This document shows positions 44,363-53,898 of a stretch of DNA of 64,000 nt, piece after piece. The notes under the pieces were generated by a model, which had not been told where the DNA came from, searched no databases, and saw nothing but the letters and a program-made list of their open reading frames with translations. Where the stretch lies: positions 1 through 64,000 of the forward strand of contig NZ_RKME01000018.1 of the NCBI RefSeq assembly GCF_003797825.1, written 5' to 3'. Every line of letters starts with the position of its first letter. Positions within the stretch are counted from its first letter, which is position 1. The stretch is from Gordonia sp. OPL2. Its GTDB lineage: Bacteria; Actinomycetota; Actinomycetes; Mycobacteriales; Mycobacteriaceae. A program made the position numbers and the translations under genes.

Positions 44363-44396
44363 ATGTTGACGGTACCGGGTCAACCCCCGATTTCCG

Positions 44397-45602
44397 CTAA
44401 CCCCCGGGTGATGTTGCCCATCGGTCGTCGCGATCGGTGTCCTCGCTGGTCCGGATACCTCCTGCGTTGCGGACGGCGATGTCGATCGGCGCGGCGACGG
44501 TGTGTTCGGACTCACCCTCGAGGGCGTCCAGCTCGGCCAGCTTGCGCGCCGTTACCGCGACGCGGCTGTCCACGGCACCGACCGTGGAGTTGAAGGAGTC
44601 GACGGCCCGGCGGAGCGAACCGCCCAGCCGGTCGAGATGGCCGAGGACACCGCCGATGCGATGGTGCAACTCGGTGCCGAGCTGATGGATGGCGGCGGCG
44701 TCACGGGCCATCGCGTCGTGGCGCCAGCCCAGGGCGACGGTGCGCAGCAGTGCGACGAGGGTGGCGGGGGTGGTGAGCACGACGTTCTTCGTGAAGCCGA
44801 ATTCGATCAGTTCGGCGTCGGCGCGAACGGCCGCCTCGAGGACCGGGTCGCTGGGCAGGAAGAGCACGACCATCTCCGGAGTGTTCTCGAAGGCCGACCA
44901 GTAGGCCTTCGACGACAGGCGGCCGATATGGGCGCGGACGGCGCGCGCGTGCTCGGCGAGATGACGCGCGGCGACGGCGGTGTCACCGGCCTCGATGGCT
45001 GCGAGATAGGCCTGCAGCGGGACCTTGGCGTCGACGACGATGTCGCGGCCACCGGCGAGGTGGACCACCATGTCCGGCCGTACCGCCCCCGACGGTCCGT
45101 CGGCGGACACCTGCGTGCTGAAGTCGCAGTGGCGCGACATTCCGGCGAGCTCCACCACGCGTTCCAGTTGCACTTCGCCCCATCGCCCGCGAATGTGCGG
45201 GGTGTGCAGGGCATTGGAGAGTTGGCGTGTCTGGTCCGACAACTGTGCCGACATCGCATGCATGCCCCGCACCTGCTCGGTGAGCCCCGCGTAGGCGCTG
45301 ACCCGATGGTGCTCTGTCCGTCGCAGCTCCTCGGAGAGCTGGGCGAGCACCCCGCGCAGTGGGTCGACGATGTGGGCGACCTGGGAGCCGATCGCCGACG
45401 ACTGGCGACGCGCCGCCTCCTCGGAGGCCGACGACAGCGAGTGCGTCGCCATCGCCTGGGCCTCCCGGATGCCGTCGAGCTCGGCCCGGGCGGCGGCCAG
45501 CGCCGCGGCGGACCGCGAGGCGTTGGCCAGCCACCCGATGACGAGCCCGACGAGCATGCCGGCGATCAGGGCGATGACGACCGAGGGGTTCATGGCCGTC
45601 AT
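44397..45602 (-). CDS. rmuC: DNA recombination protein RmuC homologue
   Basis: A 401-residue RmuC-family protein. An N-terminal membrane helix (VVIALIAGMLVGLVIGWL), a coiled-coil part (about 30-130), then the RmuC nuclease-like domain with GRWGEVQLERVVELAGM, VHLAGGRDIVVDAKVPLQAYLAA, VLFLPSDPVLEAA and LTTPATLVALLRTVALGWR. In E. coli loss of RmuC raises inversion rates at short inverted repeats. ATG at 45602 or 45593 are both possible. A 50-bp gap separates it from ogt, the next gene upstream on this strand. Confidence 0.9.
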   Translation of the reverse strand: MTAMNPSVVIALIAGMLVGLVIGWLANASRSAAALAAARAELDGIREAQAMATHSLSSASEEAARRQSSAIGSQVAHIVDPLRGVLAQLSEELRRTEHHRVSAYAGLTEQVRGMHAMSAQLSDQTRQLSNALHTPHIRGRWGEVQLERVVELAGMSRHCDFSTQVSADGPSGAVRPDMVVHLAGGRDIVVDAKVPLQAYLAAIEAGDTAVAARHLAEHARAVRAHIGRLSSKAYWSAFENTPEMVVLFLPSDPVLEAAVRADAELIEFGFTKNVVLTTPATLVALLRTVALGWRHDAMARDAAAIHQLGTELHHRIGGVLGHLDRLGGSLRRAVDSFNSTVGAVDSRVAVTARKLAELDALEGESEHTVAAPIDIAVRNAGGIRTSEDTDRDDRWATSPGG

Positions 45603-45652
45603 CGTGCTCGACGGGTACGACAGTCCCGGTCCTGTTCGGTTGCCCGAGTCCC

Positions 45653-46249
45653 TCAGCTCGCGGGGCCGTCGGACTCCCGCTGCGCTTCGCGATCGAGGAG
45701 CGACTGCTTGATCGGCAGGCCGTACCGGAATCCGCCGAGGGTTCCGTCGCTGCGCAACACCCGGTGGCACGGGACGAACAGAGCCGCGGCGTTGCGAGCG
45801 CAGGCGGCGGCCGCGGCGCGGACCGCGGTGGGTTCGCCGGACAGTTCGGCGAACGCGGTGTAGGTCACCGGAGCTCCCGGGGCGACGGTCCGCAGCTCGG
45901 TCCAGGCACGCATCAGGAACGGGCCCGACTGCTGGCGTACCTCGATGGCCTCGATCGCCGAGAAGGTGCCGGCGTAATAGGACTCGACGGCGTCGCGGAT
46001 CGTGGCGAGTCCGTCGGTGCGGTGCACGGTCTCGGGGCGCAGGGTGCGATGGACAAGTGCGACGAGGTAGTCGGGATCGTCGGTCCAGCCGGATGCGAGG
46101 ACACGGTCCTCGGCATCGGCCACGACGGTGAAGGTGCCGTCGGCAGTGGTGACCGAGGTCCACTGTGCAGTCGTGGTGTCGTCGGGCTTCGTCATCGCCG
46201 CGGTACCGGCGGGGGTGGTGTCGGTCGGGGTGATGATGGTGGAGGTCAT
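45653..46249 (-). CDS. ogt: methylated-DNA-[protein]-cysteine S-methyltransferase
   Basis: A 198-residue O6-alkylguanine-DNA alkyltransferase. The acceptor is Cys161 in FVPCHRVLRSDG, preceded by the helix with ARNAAAL and the Arg/Tyr segment VTYTAFAELSGEPTAVRAAA. It moves alkyl groups from O6-guanine to itself once. The ATG at 46249 has AAGGAG upstream and overlaps the stop of the adaA/alkA gene (ATGA), so the two make one alkylation-repair operon. Confidence 0.93.
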   Translation of the reverse strand: MTSTIITPTDTTPAGTAAMTKPDDTTTAQWTSVTTADGTFTVVADAEDRVLASGWTDDPDYLVALVHRTLRPETVHRTDGLATIRDAVESYYAGTFSAIEAIEVRQQSGPFLMRAWTELRTVAPGAPVTYTAFAELSGEPTAVRAAAAACARNAAALFVPCHRVLRSDGTLGGFRYGLPIKQSLLDREAQRESDGPAS

Positions 46250-47880
46250 CGTGCTCCTTGTGCCGGCTCGACCGGTGTCGACCGGCGAGGTGAGGTGGTC
46301 GATCGCCGAGGCGATCGGTGGGTTGCCCGCGTGGGTTGTCGCGTCGACGTCGGCACACTCGATATCTCTGTGCCCAGTATTGCCTCGGTCACCGACAATC
46401 GGTGACGCCACAGATGCATCGATGCGTACGAACGCCATGGAGACCACCTGGATGCGCCCCCGGGCAGGTCGACGCCGAGCTCCTCGGCCGCGCGGGCGAC
46501 CACGAGGTCACGATCCAGCAGGATGTCGGGGTCGCCGGTGACGCGCATCGCGACATAGTCGGCCGTCCACCGGCCGACGCCGGGGAGTGCCAGCAGGGCC
46601 GCACGCATGTCGTCGGTGGAGCAGCCGGGGTGCAGCTCGATCCGGCGTTCTGCGAGCGCGGTCGCAGCACCGACGACGGCGTCGATCCGGCGGCGCGGGC
46701 CGGTGAGGATGCGGTGCCCGTGTTCGGCGATCGTGGCGGAATCCGGGAACAGCATCCAGTCCTCGGCGTCGCCGTCGGTCGCACATGAGGGCGTCCGACC
46801 GAGTTCGCCGGTCAGGCGGTTGATGTGATGACGGGCGGCCTTGACGCTGATCTGCTGGCCGATCATGGTGCGGATGAGCGTCTCCGCGGGGTCGATCGCC
46901 CCGGGCACCCGCAGGCCGGGTGCGGCGGCGACGAGCGGGGCGAGCACGGGGTCGCGTCCGAGCGCGGCGTCGGTGCTCTGGGCGTCGGCATCGAGGTCGA
47001 GCAGCCGACGGATCCGATTGACGGCGACGGCGAGATCACGCATGTCGAGGTGCGCGACGCGGGCGACGATGTGCGCCGTCGCCGGCTCCACCGTGATCAG
47101 CGCCGGACCATGGGGGAGCTCGACAGCACGCCGGTACCGCCATCGGCCGTCGTCGAGTGTGTCGACGATCTCGACACCCGCAGTCGCGTGCGACGCGAGA
47201 AACCAATGAAGCCAACGGGTGTCGAGGGGCGGTCGATAGGCGAGGCGGAGCGTCACCTCGCCGACCGCCGACGTGGCCGGCGTCCGCGAGGGCGACGGCA
47301 GCGTCCGCAACCGGCTCGGGGTCAGGCCGAACACCTCGCGGATCGTGTCGTTGAACTGCCGCACGCTGGTGAACCCGGCCGCAAAGGCGATGTCGGACAT
47401 CGGCATCGCCGTGCACTGGATCAGCACCCGGGCGGTCGCGGCGCGATGGGCGCGGGCGAGTGCGAGAGGGCCGGCTCCGAGGTGCTCGGTCAGAACCCGG
47501 TTGAGATGGCGCGGGGTGTACCCGAGCCGCGTCGCGAGACCGTCGACCCCGTCGCGCTCGACCACCCCGTCGGTGATCAGCCGCATGGCGCGCGACGACA
47601 GGTCCGCCCCGCTGTTCCACAGTGGCGAGCCGGGCACGGCATCGGGAGCACACCGACGGCACGCGCGGAAGCCCTCCTGCTGTGCGGCGGCCGCGGTCAG
47701 GACGAAGTGCACGTTCCGGGGTCGCGGGGTCTGCGCCGGACACGACGGCCGGCAGTAGATGCCGGTGGTGTGCACGGCGACGAAGAACTGGCCGTCGAAC
47801 CGCGCGTCTCGGGAGGAGACCGCCCGGTAGCAGCGGTCGAACTCGAGGGTCTCCGGGGTTCGGATCGCGGTGGTCACCAC
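46246..47880 (-). CDS. fused Ada-type methyltransferase, AraC regulator and AlkA glycosylase
   Basis: A 544-residue three-part protein. Residues 1-85 form the Ada zinc domain, with Cys43, Cys47, Cys74 and Cys77 (YCRPSC and CRRC) at the spacing of E. coli Ada; Cys43 aligns with the methyl-accepting Cys38. Residues about 90-190 are an AraC-type HTH (MSDIAFAAGFTSVRQFNDTIREVFG). Residues about 205-530 form AlkA (3-methyladenine glycosylase II), with helix-hairpin-helix ALPGVGRWTADYVAMRVTGDPD including the catalytic Asp. It senses methylphosphotriesters, activates transcription and removes alkylated bases. The start is GTG at 47880 (GTG at 47877 also fits). Confidence 0.92.
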   Translation of the reverse strand: MVTTAIRTPETLEFDRCYRAVSSRDARFDGQFFVAVHTTGIYCRPSCPAQTPRPRNVHFVLTAAAAQQEGFRACRRCAPDAVPGSPLWNSGADLSSRAMRLITDGVVERDGVDGLATRLGYTPRHLNRVLTEHLGAGPLALARAHRAATARVLIQCTAMPMSDIAFAAGFTSVRQFNDTIREVFGLTPSRLRTLPSPSRTPATSAVGEVTLRLAYRPPLDTRWLHWFLASHATAGVEIVDTLDDGRWRYRRAVELPHGPALITVEPATAHIVARVAHLDMRDLAVAVNRIRRLLDLDADAQSTDAALGRDPVLAPLVAAAPGLRVPGAIDPAETLIRTMIGQQISVKAARHHINRLTGELGRTPSCATDGDAEDWMLFPDSATIAEHGHRILTGPRRRIDAVVGAATALAERRIELHPGCSTDDMRAALLALPGVGRWTADYVAMRVTGDPDILLDRDLVVARAAEELGVDLPGGASRWSPWRSYASMHLWRHRLSVTEAILGTEISSVPTSTRQPTRATHRSPRRSTTSPRRSTPVEPAQGAR

Positions 47881-47996
47881 ACCACTGTGACAGTGATCGG
47901 CCGAGAATCCTGGCGGGAATCGGACATGACGATCCGACGACGCGCTCATCCGCGATTCGAGTGACGTAGCTAACATTCCCTGGCACGATGTTGCTC

Positions 47997-48359
47997 ATGA
48001 GCACACCGTTCGATGGTGACCGACAATGGCGTCGGAGCCGCGAACCAGCCCTGTCCGAACTCCCGGCATGGGGACTGGAGATCATGATGGGTCTGTACGG
48101 GCCCGAGACCATCGAGAAGGCCTGTGGTCACGAGGCGCAACGCCAGGCTTCTGCTCGTGGCGGACGAGGTCGGTGGGTGTCGTCCATCGACGACGTCTCG
48201 GCCCGCACCTCGGCGCCGACGACGATCCGGCGCGACGATGCGGCACCGACGACGCTCGACCCGATCTGCTCGGCACAGCCGATCTCGCCGATGGTGCTCC
48301 AACTCGAGGCGGTCAACGAATTGGTCCGCTACGTCGAGCGCAAGTTCAAGCGACACTGA
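47997..48359 (+). CDS. hypothetical protein
   Basis: A 120-residue soluble protein with no family I recognise. Two short helices are likely (ALSELPAWGLEIMMGLYG and SPMVLQLEAVNELVRYVERKFKRH) with a disordered Arg/Ser/Thr-rich middle. The gene is divergent from adaA/alkA. ATG at 47988 (giving MLLMSTPF) and 47997 are both possible. Confidence 0.55.
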   Translation: MSTPFDGDRQWRRSREPALSELPAWGLEIMMGLYGPETIEKACGHEAQRQASARGGRGRWVSSIDDVSARTSAPTTIRRDDAAPTTLDPICSAQPISPMVLQLEAVNELVRYVERKFKRH

Positions 48360-48477
48360 CGCGTCGCTCTGTGTGCGCGGAGGCGGTGCGCCGTCGTCGC
48401 GCCCGCCGTGACGCGTCCGACGGACGACACACCGTCGGAACGACTCGCGCGCGCAGCGAGTATGTGACGATCTCTGC

Positions 48478-49746
48478 GTGACAGAAGAATCGGATGTACC
48501 CGGCACATCGGATACGTCGAACCGATCCGGGCGACCGTCGGGCACGTCGTCGACGAGTTCGGTGACCGCACCTCCGACCCGCGCGCAGGTGGTCCTGTCG
48601 GGCCTGCGGTCGTCGGCGGTCGTCAGTCTTCAAATCGTCCTGGTCGTCGCGGCCTTCTGGGTGCTGATGTGGGTCCTCGGGAAGCTCTGGGTGATTCTGC
48701 TCCCGGTCTTGTTCGCCATCATCGTGTGCACCGTGCTCTGGCCGCCGGCGCGGTGGATGCGCAACCGCGGCGTTCCCGCGGCAGCGGCATCGCTGGTGAT
48801 GATGCTCGTCGCCGTCGGCGTGTTCGCCGGGGTCATCAGCCTCATCGTGCCGAGCATCGTGAGCCAGGCGCCCGAGCTCGCGTCGCGCGCCACCGACGGT
48901 GTGCACAAGCTCCAGGACTGGGTTCAGGGGCCGCCGCTGAACATCAAGGACGAACAGCTCGACAACATGGTCGGCACCGTGACCGGCAAACTGCAGTCGA
49001 GCGCGTCGAGCATCGCCGCGGGCGTGTTCAGCGGTGTCGGCACCGCGACCTCGATCCTGGTCACCCTGTTCACCGCGCTGATCCTGGTGTTCTTCTTCCT
49101 CAAGGACGGTCCCAAGTTCATCCCGTGGCTCGACCGCACCGTCGGCAAGCCGTCCGGTACGCACATCGGTGAGGTGCTGACCCGGATGTGGAACAGCCTC
49201 GGTGGTTTCATCCGCACCCAGGCCATCGTGAGTTTCGTCGACGCCGCCCTGATCGGTGCCGGCCTGTTCATCCTCGGCGTCCCGCTCGCCGGGGTGCTGG
49301 TGGTCATCACGTTCCTCGGTGGCTTCATCCCGATCGTCGGTGCCTTCGTCGCGGGCGCGCTCGCCGTGTTGATCGCGCTCGTCTCCAACGGGTTGACGAC
49401 AGCGCTCATCGTGCTCGGCATCATCCTCGCCGTGCAGCAACTCGAGGGCAACGTGCTGCAGCCGTGGCTGCAGTCGAAGTCGATGGATCTGCATGCGGTG
49501 ATCGTCCTGCTGGCCGTCACGCTCGGCGGCACCCTGTTCGGCATCACCGGCGCGTTCCTCGCCGTGCCGGCCGCCGCGGCGCTGGCCGTGATCCTGCGGT
49601 ATCTCAACGAGCAGATCGCGGAACGGGCCGGGGAGACGCTGCCTCCGACGAACACCCCGGTCAGTGCGCACGCCGGTGAGGTGCGTGACGACGACCCGCC
49701 CGACGACGCCCCGGCCGGGGATCCCGGGACGTCGACAGCGTCCTGA
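48478..49746 (+). CDS. AI-2E (PerM/YdiK) family transporter
   Basis: A 422-residue membrane protein with a polar N-terminus of about 45 residues and seven or eight membrane helices. The hallmarks are LILVFFFLKDGPKFIPWL, the amphipathic central segment (about 130-190), GVPLAGVLVVITFLGGFIPIVGAFVAG and the NVLQPWLQSKSMDLHAVIVLLAVTLGG motif. Members export small molecules or ions; the name comes from one E. coli protein, so autoinducer transport should not be assumed. The start is GTG at 48478. Confidence 0.87.
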   Translation: MTEESDVPGTSDTSNRSGRPSGTSSTSSVTAPPTRAQVVLSGLRSSAVVSLQIVLVVAAFWVLMWVLGKLWVILLPVLFAIIVCTVLWPPARWMRNRGVPAAAASLVMMLVAVGVFAGVISLIVPSIVSQAPELASRATDGVHKLQDWVQGPPLNIKDEQLDNMVGTVTGKLQSSASSIAAGVFSGVGTATSILVTLFTALILVFFFLKDGPKFIPWLDRTVGKPSGTHIGEVLTRMWNSLGGFIRTQAIVSFVDAALIGAGLFILGVPLAGVLVVITFLGGFIPIVGAFVAGALAVLIALVSNGLTTALIVLGIILAVQQLEGNVLQPWLQSKSMDLHAVIVLLAVTLGGTLFGITGAFLAVPAAAALAVILRYLNEQIAERAGETLPPTNTPVSAHAGEVRDDDPPDDAPAGDPGTSTAS

Positions 49747-49840
49747 CGTCACGCAGCACGCCCGCCGGCGGCGCCGACTCGGTGACATCCGACGACTGCG
49801 CCCGCCATGAGCCTGATCGCGGCCGATAGACTGGTCGCCC

Positions 49841-50920
<1,080 letters not shown>

Positions 50921-50946
50921 CGAGCCGGTCTGACCACAGTATTTGT

Positions 50947-50979
50947 CACTTGTGCCCGTGTGAAAACGGGCTCCAAGTG
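50947..50979 (+). terminator. bulged hairpin after ychF
   Basis: CACTTG at 50947-50952 pairs with CAAGTG at 50974-50979, and CCCGT at 50955-50959 pairs with ACGGG at 50966-50970, with a small internal loop. Position 27 bp after the ychF stop suits a terminator. Confidence 0.45.
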
Positions 50980-50999
50980 TTCCGGTCCAACGTCTGGCG
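50978..50999 (+). repeat. possible third, weaker copy of the ychF-end sequence
   Basis: This 22-bp stretch (core GTTCCGGTCCAACGTCTGG) matches the end of ychF at 50901-50922 in 18 of 22 positions. It lies about 77 bp downstream and does not keep the reading frame. It could be a recombinase arm site or an older insertion scar. Chance cannot be ruled out. Confidence 0.35.
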
Positions 51000-51102
51000 G
51001 TAGGCCTAGTGGCACTTTCCCGCGGTCGGGGCCGGTCCGTGGTGGCCGTGGTCGCGGCAGAGAAATAGCCACGAGCCTCCCTTTAGCTTGTGAGTCGGCG
51101 TC

Positions 51103-53181
51103 CTAGAGGCTCTCCGGTCGCCAGCCCGATAGATACTTGTCCGCGAGCTGAAGAGCTTCGTCGTCTCCCAGTGCGCTGCGCACGCGACCTACGACCTCCT
51201 CTACGGCGGATTCAGATCCGAACACTTGGACGAGGAGTTCCCAAGCGAGACGATCTTCAGATCTGACCTCTCGAGAGCCCATCGACTGCGATCGTGCAGT
51301 GGACCTGAGCGAGTGCAGCACCGCTCGTAGCAGAACGGGATCGTCACTCGGCTTGAGCGGCACTTCGCCCGTCTCTGTCTGGACAGCGTCATAGATGCGC
51401 CAGGCATCCCATTCCCGCGATGGCTCGGATGGTGGGGTTGCTCTGAGGTGTGCGACAAAATCCGCGTGGACTTGCGTTGCGAACTCTTCACTGACGAGTT
51501 TGAGTCCGGCCCCTTCGCGGTAGCCCACGCTGTGGATGAAGTCGAGTTGAGACGAGTACGTCTCGATACCGTCCAAGATCTGTGAGACCAGGGCCTCTCG
51601 CTCTGCCTCATCTTCTACACGCCGTAGGAGTCGAAGGATCACGCGCCCAACCGTGATGTCGCGGCGTCCGATGTCGAAGAAACCGCGCTGCTTCTTCTCG
51701 GGAATGGCGTCGATAAGGTTCAGCAGTGTGATTGATGCCGGAACGATCATGTCGGTCGCGAACTTTGACTCGTACGAGGTGAGACCTTCTATGACGGCCT
51801 CAAGATCCTCAGGGTCCAAGCCGGTCAGATACACCCTGAGCGCTGCTCCATCGCTCAGAAGCTCAAAGGCCTGCTCAGAGTTTCGGAACGCGACGAGTTC
51901 ATCTGGCGCGACTCGATCGAAGTAGAGACTGAGAAAGTCAGTGTGAGCCATCCGGTGTGCGGTTCGCCAGGTGCTGAGCCAGTCAGGTCCATAGTGATTG
52001 TTCTCGATGTATTGCAGCGCGACTGGGAACACACGATTGAACAGCGCTCGAATCACTTCCTCGTCGTCAGGGAACATCGCGAGCAATGCAGCGATGGCTA
52101 TCTGCGCCCGTTCGTCCTTGCGCCCCATGATGTCGCGTGTGTTCGTGAGCTCACATCGAAGCTTCGACAATTGCTGGAAGAGTTCAGGGCGGAAGACGCG
52201 AAGCGCCTCTAGTGCGAGAAGATCGACAAGATCGACTTCATCGCCGAGGCTCTTAATCGTTGACCTGGCGGAGATCGCGTAACGCGTGACATCACGCATG
52301 TTTGAGACCAGCGGATCGATCACTTCCCAGTAGACGTCGCTCCATCGGCTGTCGTCGAGTGTGGCGTTCGCGACCGGGGTGAGGATGCGATCCAACTCTT
52401 CGACGACCTGAGACCGAAGCAACTTCTCTGGCGCATGCGGGACGTCGAAGCTCAACTGGACGATCTTCTCGAGGTACGCCCGTCCGGGAATGCCGTCCTC
52501 GGTGAGGGCTTGCTCCACGCGTTCTCTGTCGAATGCCAGCACGTAAATGATGTTCGGGAAGCTCGCCGTGAGACGAACGAGCTTGAAGATTTCGCGGATC
52601 TCGATAGTGGTGAGCCGGTCGATATCGTCAATGACGACCACGATAGGTTGCGTGAGTGAGGTGAGCTCCTTGGTGATTTCTTCCCGCACCTTCTTCGCGC
52701 TGCGGTCCGCATTCGTTGTCACAGACAATCCACCGAGTGCTGCTGCGGCGACTTCTCCGACGGCTGCGGCACCCGGGAGCGGGATGAACTGCGATACAGG
52801 CTTGAGGATGCCGGCGTACTGAGTGAGCCAGTCTGCTGTCATACCGAAGCGACTCTTGTTGCGGACGTTGAGTTCCGCCCCAATTTCAGTGAAGAAGAAG
52901 TTCACGAGCTGATTCGAGCCGGAGAACATCCAAGGGTTGAAGTCGACGACAGTGAGGGTGGGTTCGGTCTCAAACTGTTCGCGCATCAGGTTGATGAATG
53001 AACTCTTGCCGTGCCCCCATGGCCCCAAGATGCCCACCACGAGCCCTTGGCTCGCGTCGAGGTCCCGGATCGACTCCGCGAAGTCGTGTGCGACCGGAGC
53101 CCGCCCGAGGTCGTCTTCGCCCGAAGAGGTGATCGGCGCGTCGATCGGAGGTTTCTCCTGAGAGTGACCGGTGATGTTCAC
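51103..53181 (-). CDS. KAP-family P-loop NTPase
   Basis: A 692-residue KAP NTPase. Walker A is GPWGHGKSS near residues 53-61 and Walker B is IVVVIDDIDRL at about 180-190, followed by FKLVRLTASFPNIIYVLAFDRERV, all family marks. Between the two Walker motifs, residues about 120-155 are moderately hydrophobic, where KAP proteins carry their membrane insertion. FNPWMFSG is the FNPW motif. The C-terminal 400 residues are helical with no domain I recognise. KAP NTPases are sporadic, often plasmid- or prophage-borne, and some act in defence. The start is uncertain: GTG at 53181 is chosen, ATG at 53205 is possible. Confidence 0.85.
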   Translation of the reverse strand: MNITGHSQEKPPIDAPITSSGEDDLGRAPVAHDFAESIRDLDASQGLVVGILGPWGHGKSSFINLMREQFETEPTLTVVDFNPWMFSGSNQLVNFFFTEIGAELNVRNKSRFGMTADWLTQYAGILKPVSQFIPLPGAAAVGEVAAAALGGLSVTTNADRSAKKVREEITKELTSLTQPIVVVIDDIDRLTTIEIREIFKLVRLTASFPNIIYVLAFDRERVEQALTEDGIPGRAYLEKIVQLSFDVPHAPEKLLRSQVVEELDRILTPVANATLDDSRWSDVYWEVIDPLVSNMRDVTRYAISARSTIKSLGDEVDLVDLLALEALRVFRPELFQQLSKLRCELTNTRDIMGRKDERAQIAIAALLAMFPDDEEVIRALFNRVFPVALQYIENNHYGPDWLSTWRTAHRMAHTDFLSLYFDRVAPDELVAFRNSEQAFELLSDGAALRVYLTGLDPEDLEAVIEGLTSYESKFATDMIVPASITLLNLIDAIPEKKQRGFFDIGRRDITVGRVILRLLRRVEDEAEREALVSQILDGIETYSSQLDFIHSVGYREGAGLKLVSEEFATQVHADFVAHLRATPPSEPSREWDAWRIYDAVQTETGEVPLKPSDDPVLLRAVLHSLRSTARSQSMGSREVRSEDRLAWELLVQVFGSESAVEEVVGRVRSALGDDEALQLADKYLSGWRPESL

Positions 53182-53404
53182 AGTGCTACCAAAGCACAGC
53201 CGCATTGAAAACTTGCGGGTGTGGCAGTGGCGCAAGCAACGAAGTCTACGCAAGCCATTTCCGACTGGACCGTAGCTGCCTCTTGTGGCGCAGACATGGC
53301 GGACGATTCGGCGTCTCTTTCAGATAGCTGTGGCCGCTTGCTGGGAGTACATTCGCGGACCGCTCGCCGAGAGACCCTCGTCACATCGGTAGACCTCTGC
53401 GGAG

Positions 53405-53522
53405 TCGACTCGGAGGCCGCTAGTCCGCACGAGGGTGAGTTTCGAGTCATCTACCGAGTATTCGATGATCGAGTGGTGTTCCGTGTCATCCATATGCGCA
53501 TCGCCGTGATGTTTATCGGTAA
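53405..53522 (+). pseudogene. RelE/ParE-type toxin gene remnant
   Basis: From 53431 one frame reads EGEFRVIYRVFDDRVVFRVIH, the typical core of RelE toxins. At about 53491 it shifts, and another frame from 53493 continues YAHRRDVYR and the stop TAA at 53520-53522, the typical RelE C-terminus. Adding one base joins them. Upstream, a third frame gives RRPLVRTRV, like the strand before the core. At least two frameshifts and loss of the N-terminal half mean that the gene is dead. No partner antitoxin is seen. Confidence 0.75.
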
Positions 53523-53525
53523 CGC

Positions 53526-53557
53526 GAATTGGTGGAGTTCCGCTTCAACGTCTAACG
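53526..53557 (+). repeat. displaced ychF 3' end, attR-like copy
   Basis: The codons GAA TTG GTG GAG TTC CGC TTC AAC GTC and TAA encode ELVEFRFNV and a stop, against DVVEFRFNV in ychF. The matching codon pairs GTC/GTG, CGG/CGC, GTA/GTC and TAG/TAA are all silent. It starts 3 bp after the stop of the RelE remnant. Confidence 0.75.
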
Positions 53558-53604
53558 GCGCGAACAACTGGTTGCGCCATGAGCAGCGACGACGCGCAGG
53601 TCGC

Positions 53605-53638
53605 CGATGGATCCCATCGACGCTCCCGACGATGGGAT
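53605..53638. promoter_or_regulatory. vapBC operator with three alternating half-sites
   Basis: ATCCCATCG at 53611-53619 and CGATGGGAT at 53630-53638 form a perfect 9-bp inverted repeat with a 10-bp spacer. CGATGG at 53605-53610 is a third half-site, inverted to the middle one. A TAGTCT -10 box follows at 53647-53652, 6 nt before the ATG, so bound VapB-VapC would cover the promoter. Confidence 0.7.
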
Positions 53639-53658
53639 TGCGCTGGTAGTCTGTTCCC

Positions 53659-53898
53659 ATGGAAGCCACGATTGATTCGGGCGGGCGATTGCTCTTGCCG
53701 AAGGCCCTTCGGGAACTGTTGGGGATAACGCCGGGCTCGACCGTGGACATCTCGCTGTACGGCGGGGGTCTGCAGGTGACTCCAGGCGGACGAACGGCAC
53801 GGTTGGTGAAGAGTGCCGACGGGCACCTGGTCACCGAGTCTGACACCACTGTGACCGACGAGGTCATGTTCGCGTTGATCGATTCCACCAGACGGTGA
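53659..53898 (+). CDS. vapB: AbrB/SpoVT-type antitoxin
   Basis: A 79-residue protein. The swapped-hairpin AbrB DNA-binding fold is at residues 1-45: ATIDSGGRLLLPKALRELLGI then PGSTVDISLYGGGLQVTPG. The C-terminal 30 residues are the likely toxin-wrapping part. It should neutralise VapC and repress its own promoter through the inverted repeats just upstream. The start is ATG 53659, apparently leaderless. Its end overlaps the vapC start. Confidence 0.88.
   Translation: MEATIDSGGRLLLPKALRELLGITPGSTVDISLYGGGLQVTPGGRTARLVKSADGHLVTESDTTVTDEVMFALIDSTRR

Larger units (their letters stand above)
50921..53557. mobile_element. putative degraded genomic element at the 3' end of ychF
   Basis: About 2.6 kb between the real ychF end and a diverged copy of the same end. 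It holds the KAP NTPase gene and a decayed RelE toxin. Codon use and base composition are less GC-rich than in the flanking genes. No integrase is present, so it is either a remnant or entered by homologous exchange. Insertion at the 3' end of a conserved gene with restoration of that end is typical of site-specific integration; the mechanism here is inferred. Confidence 0.6.
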
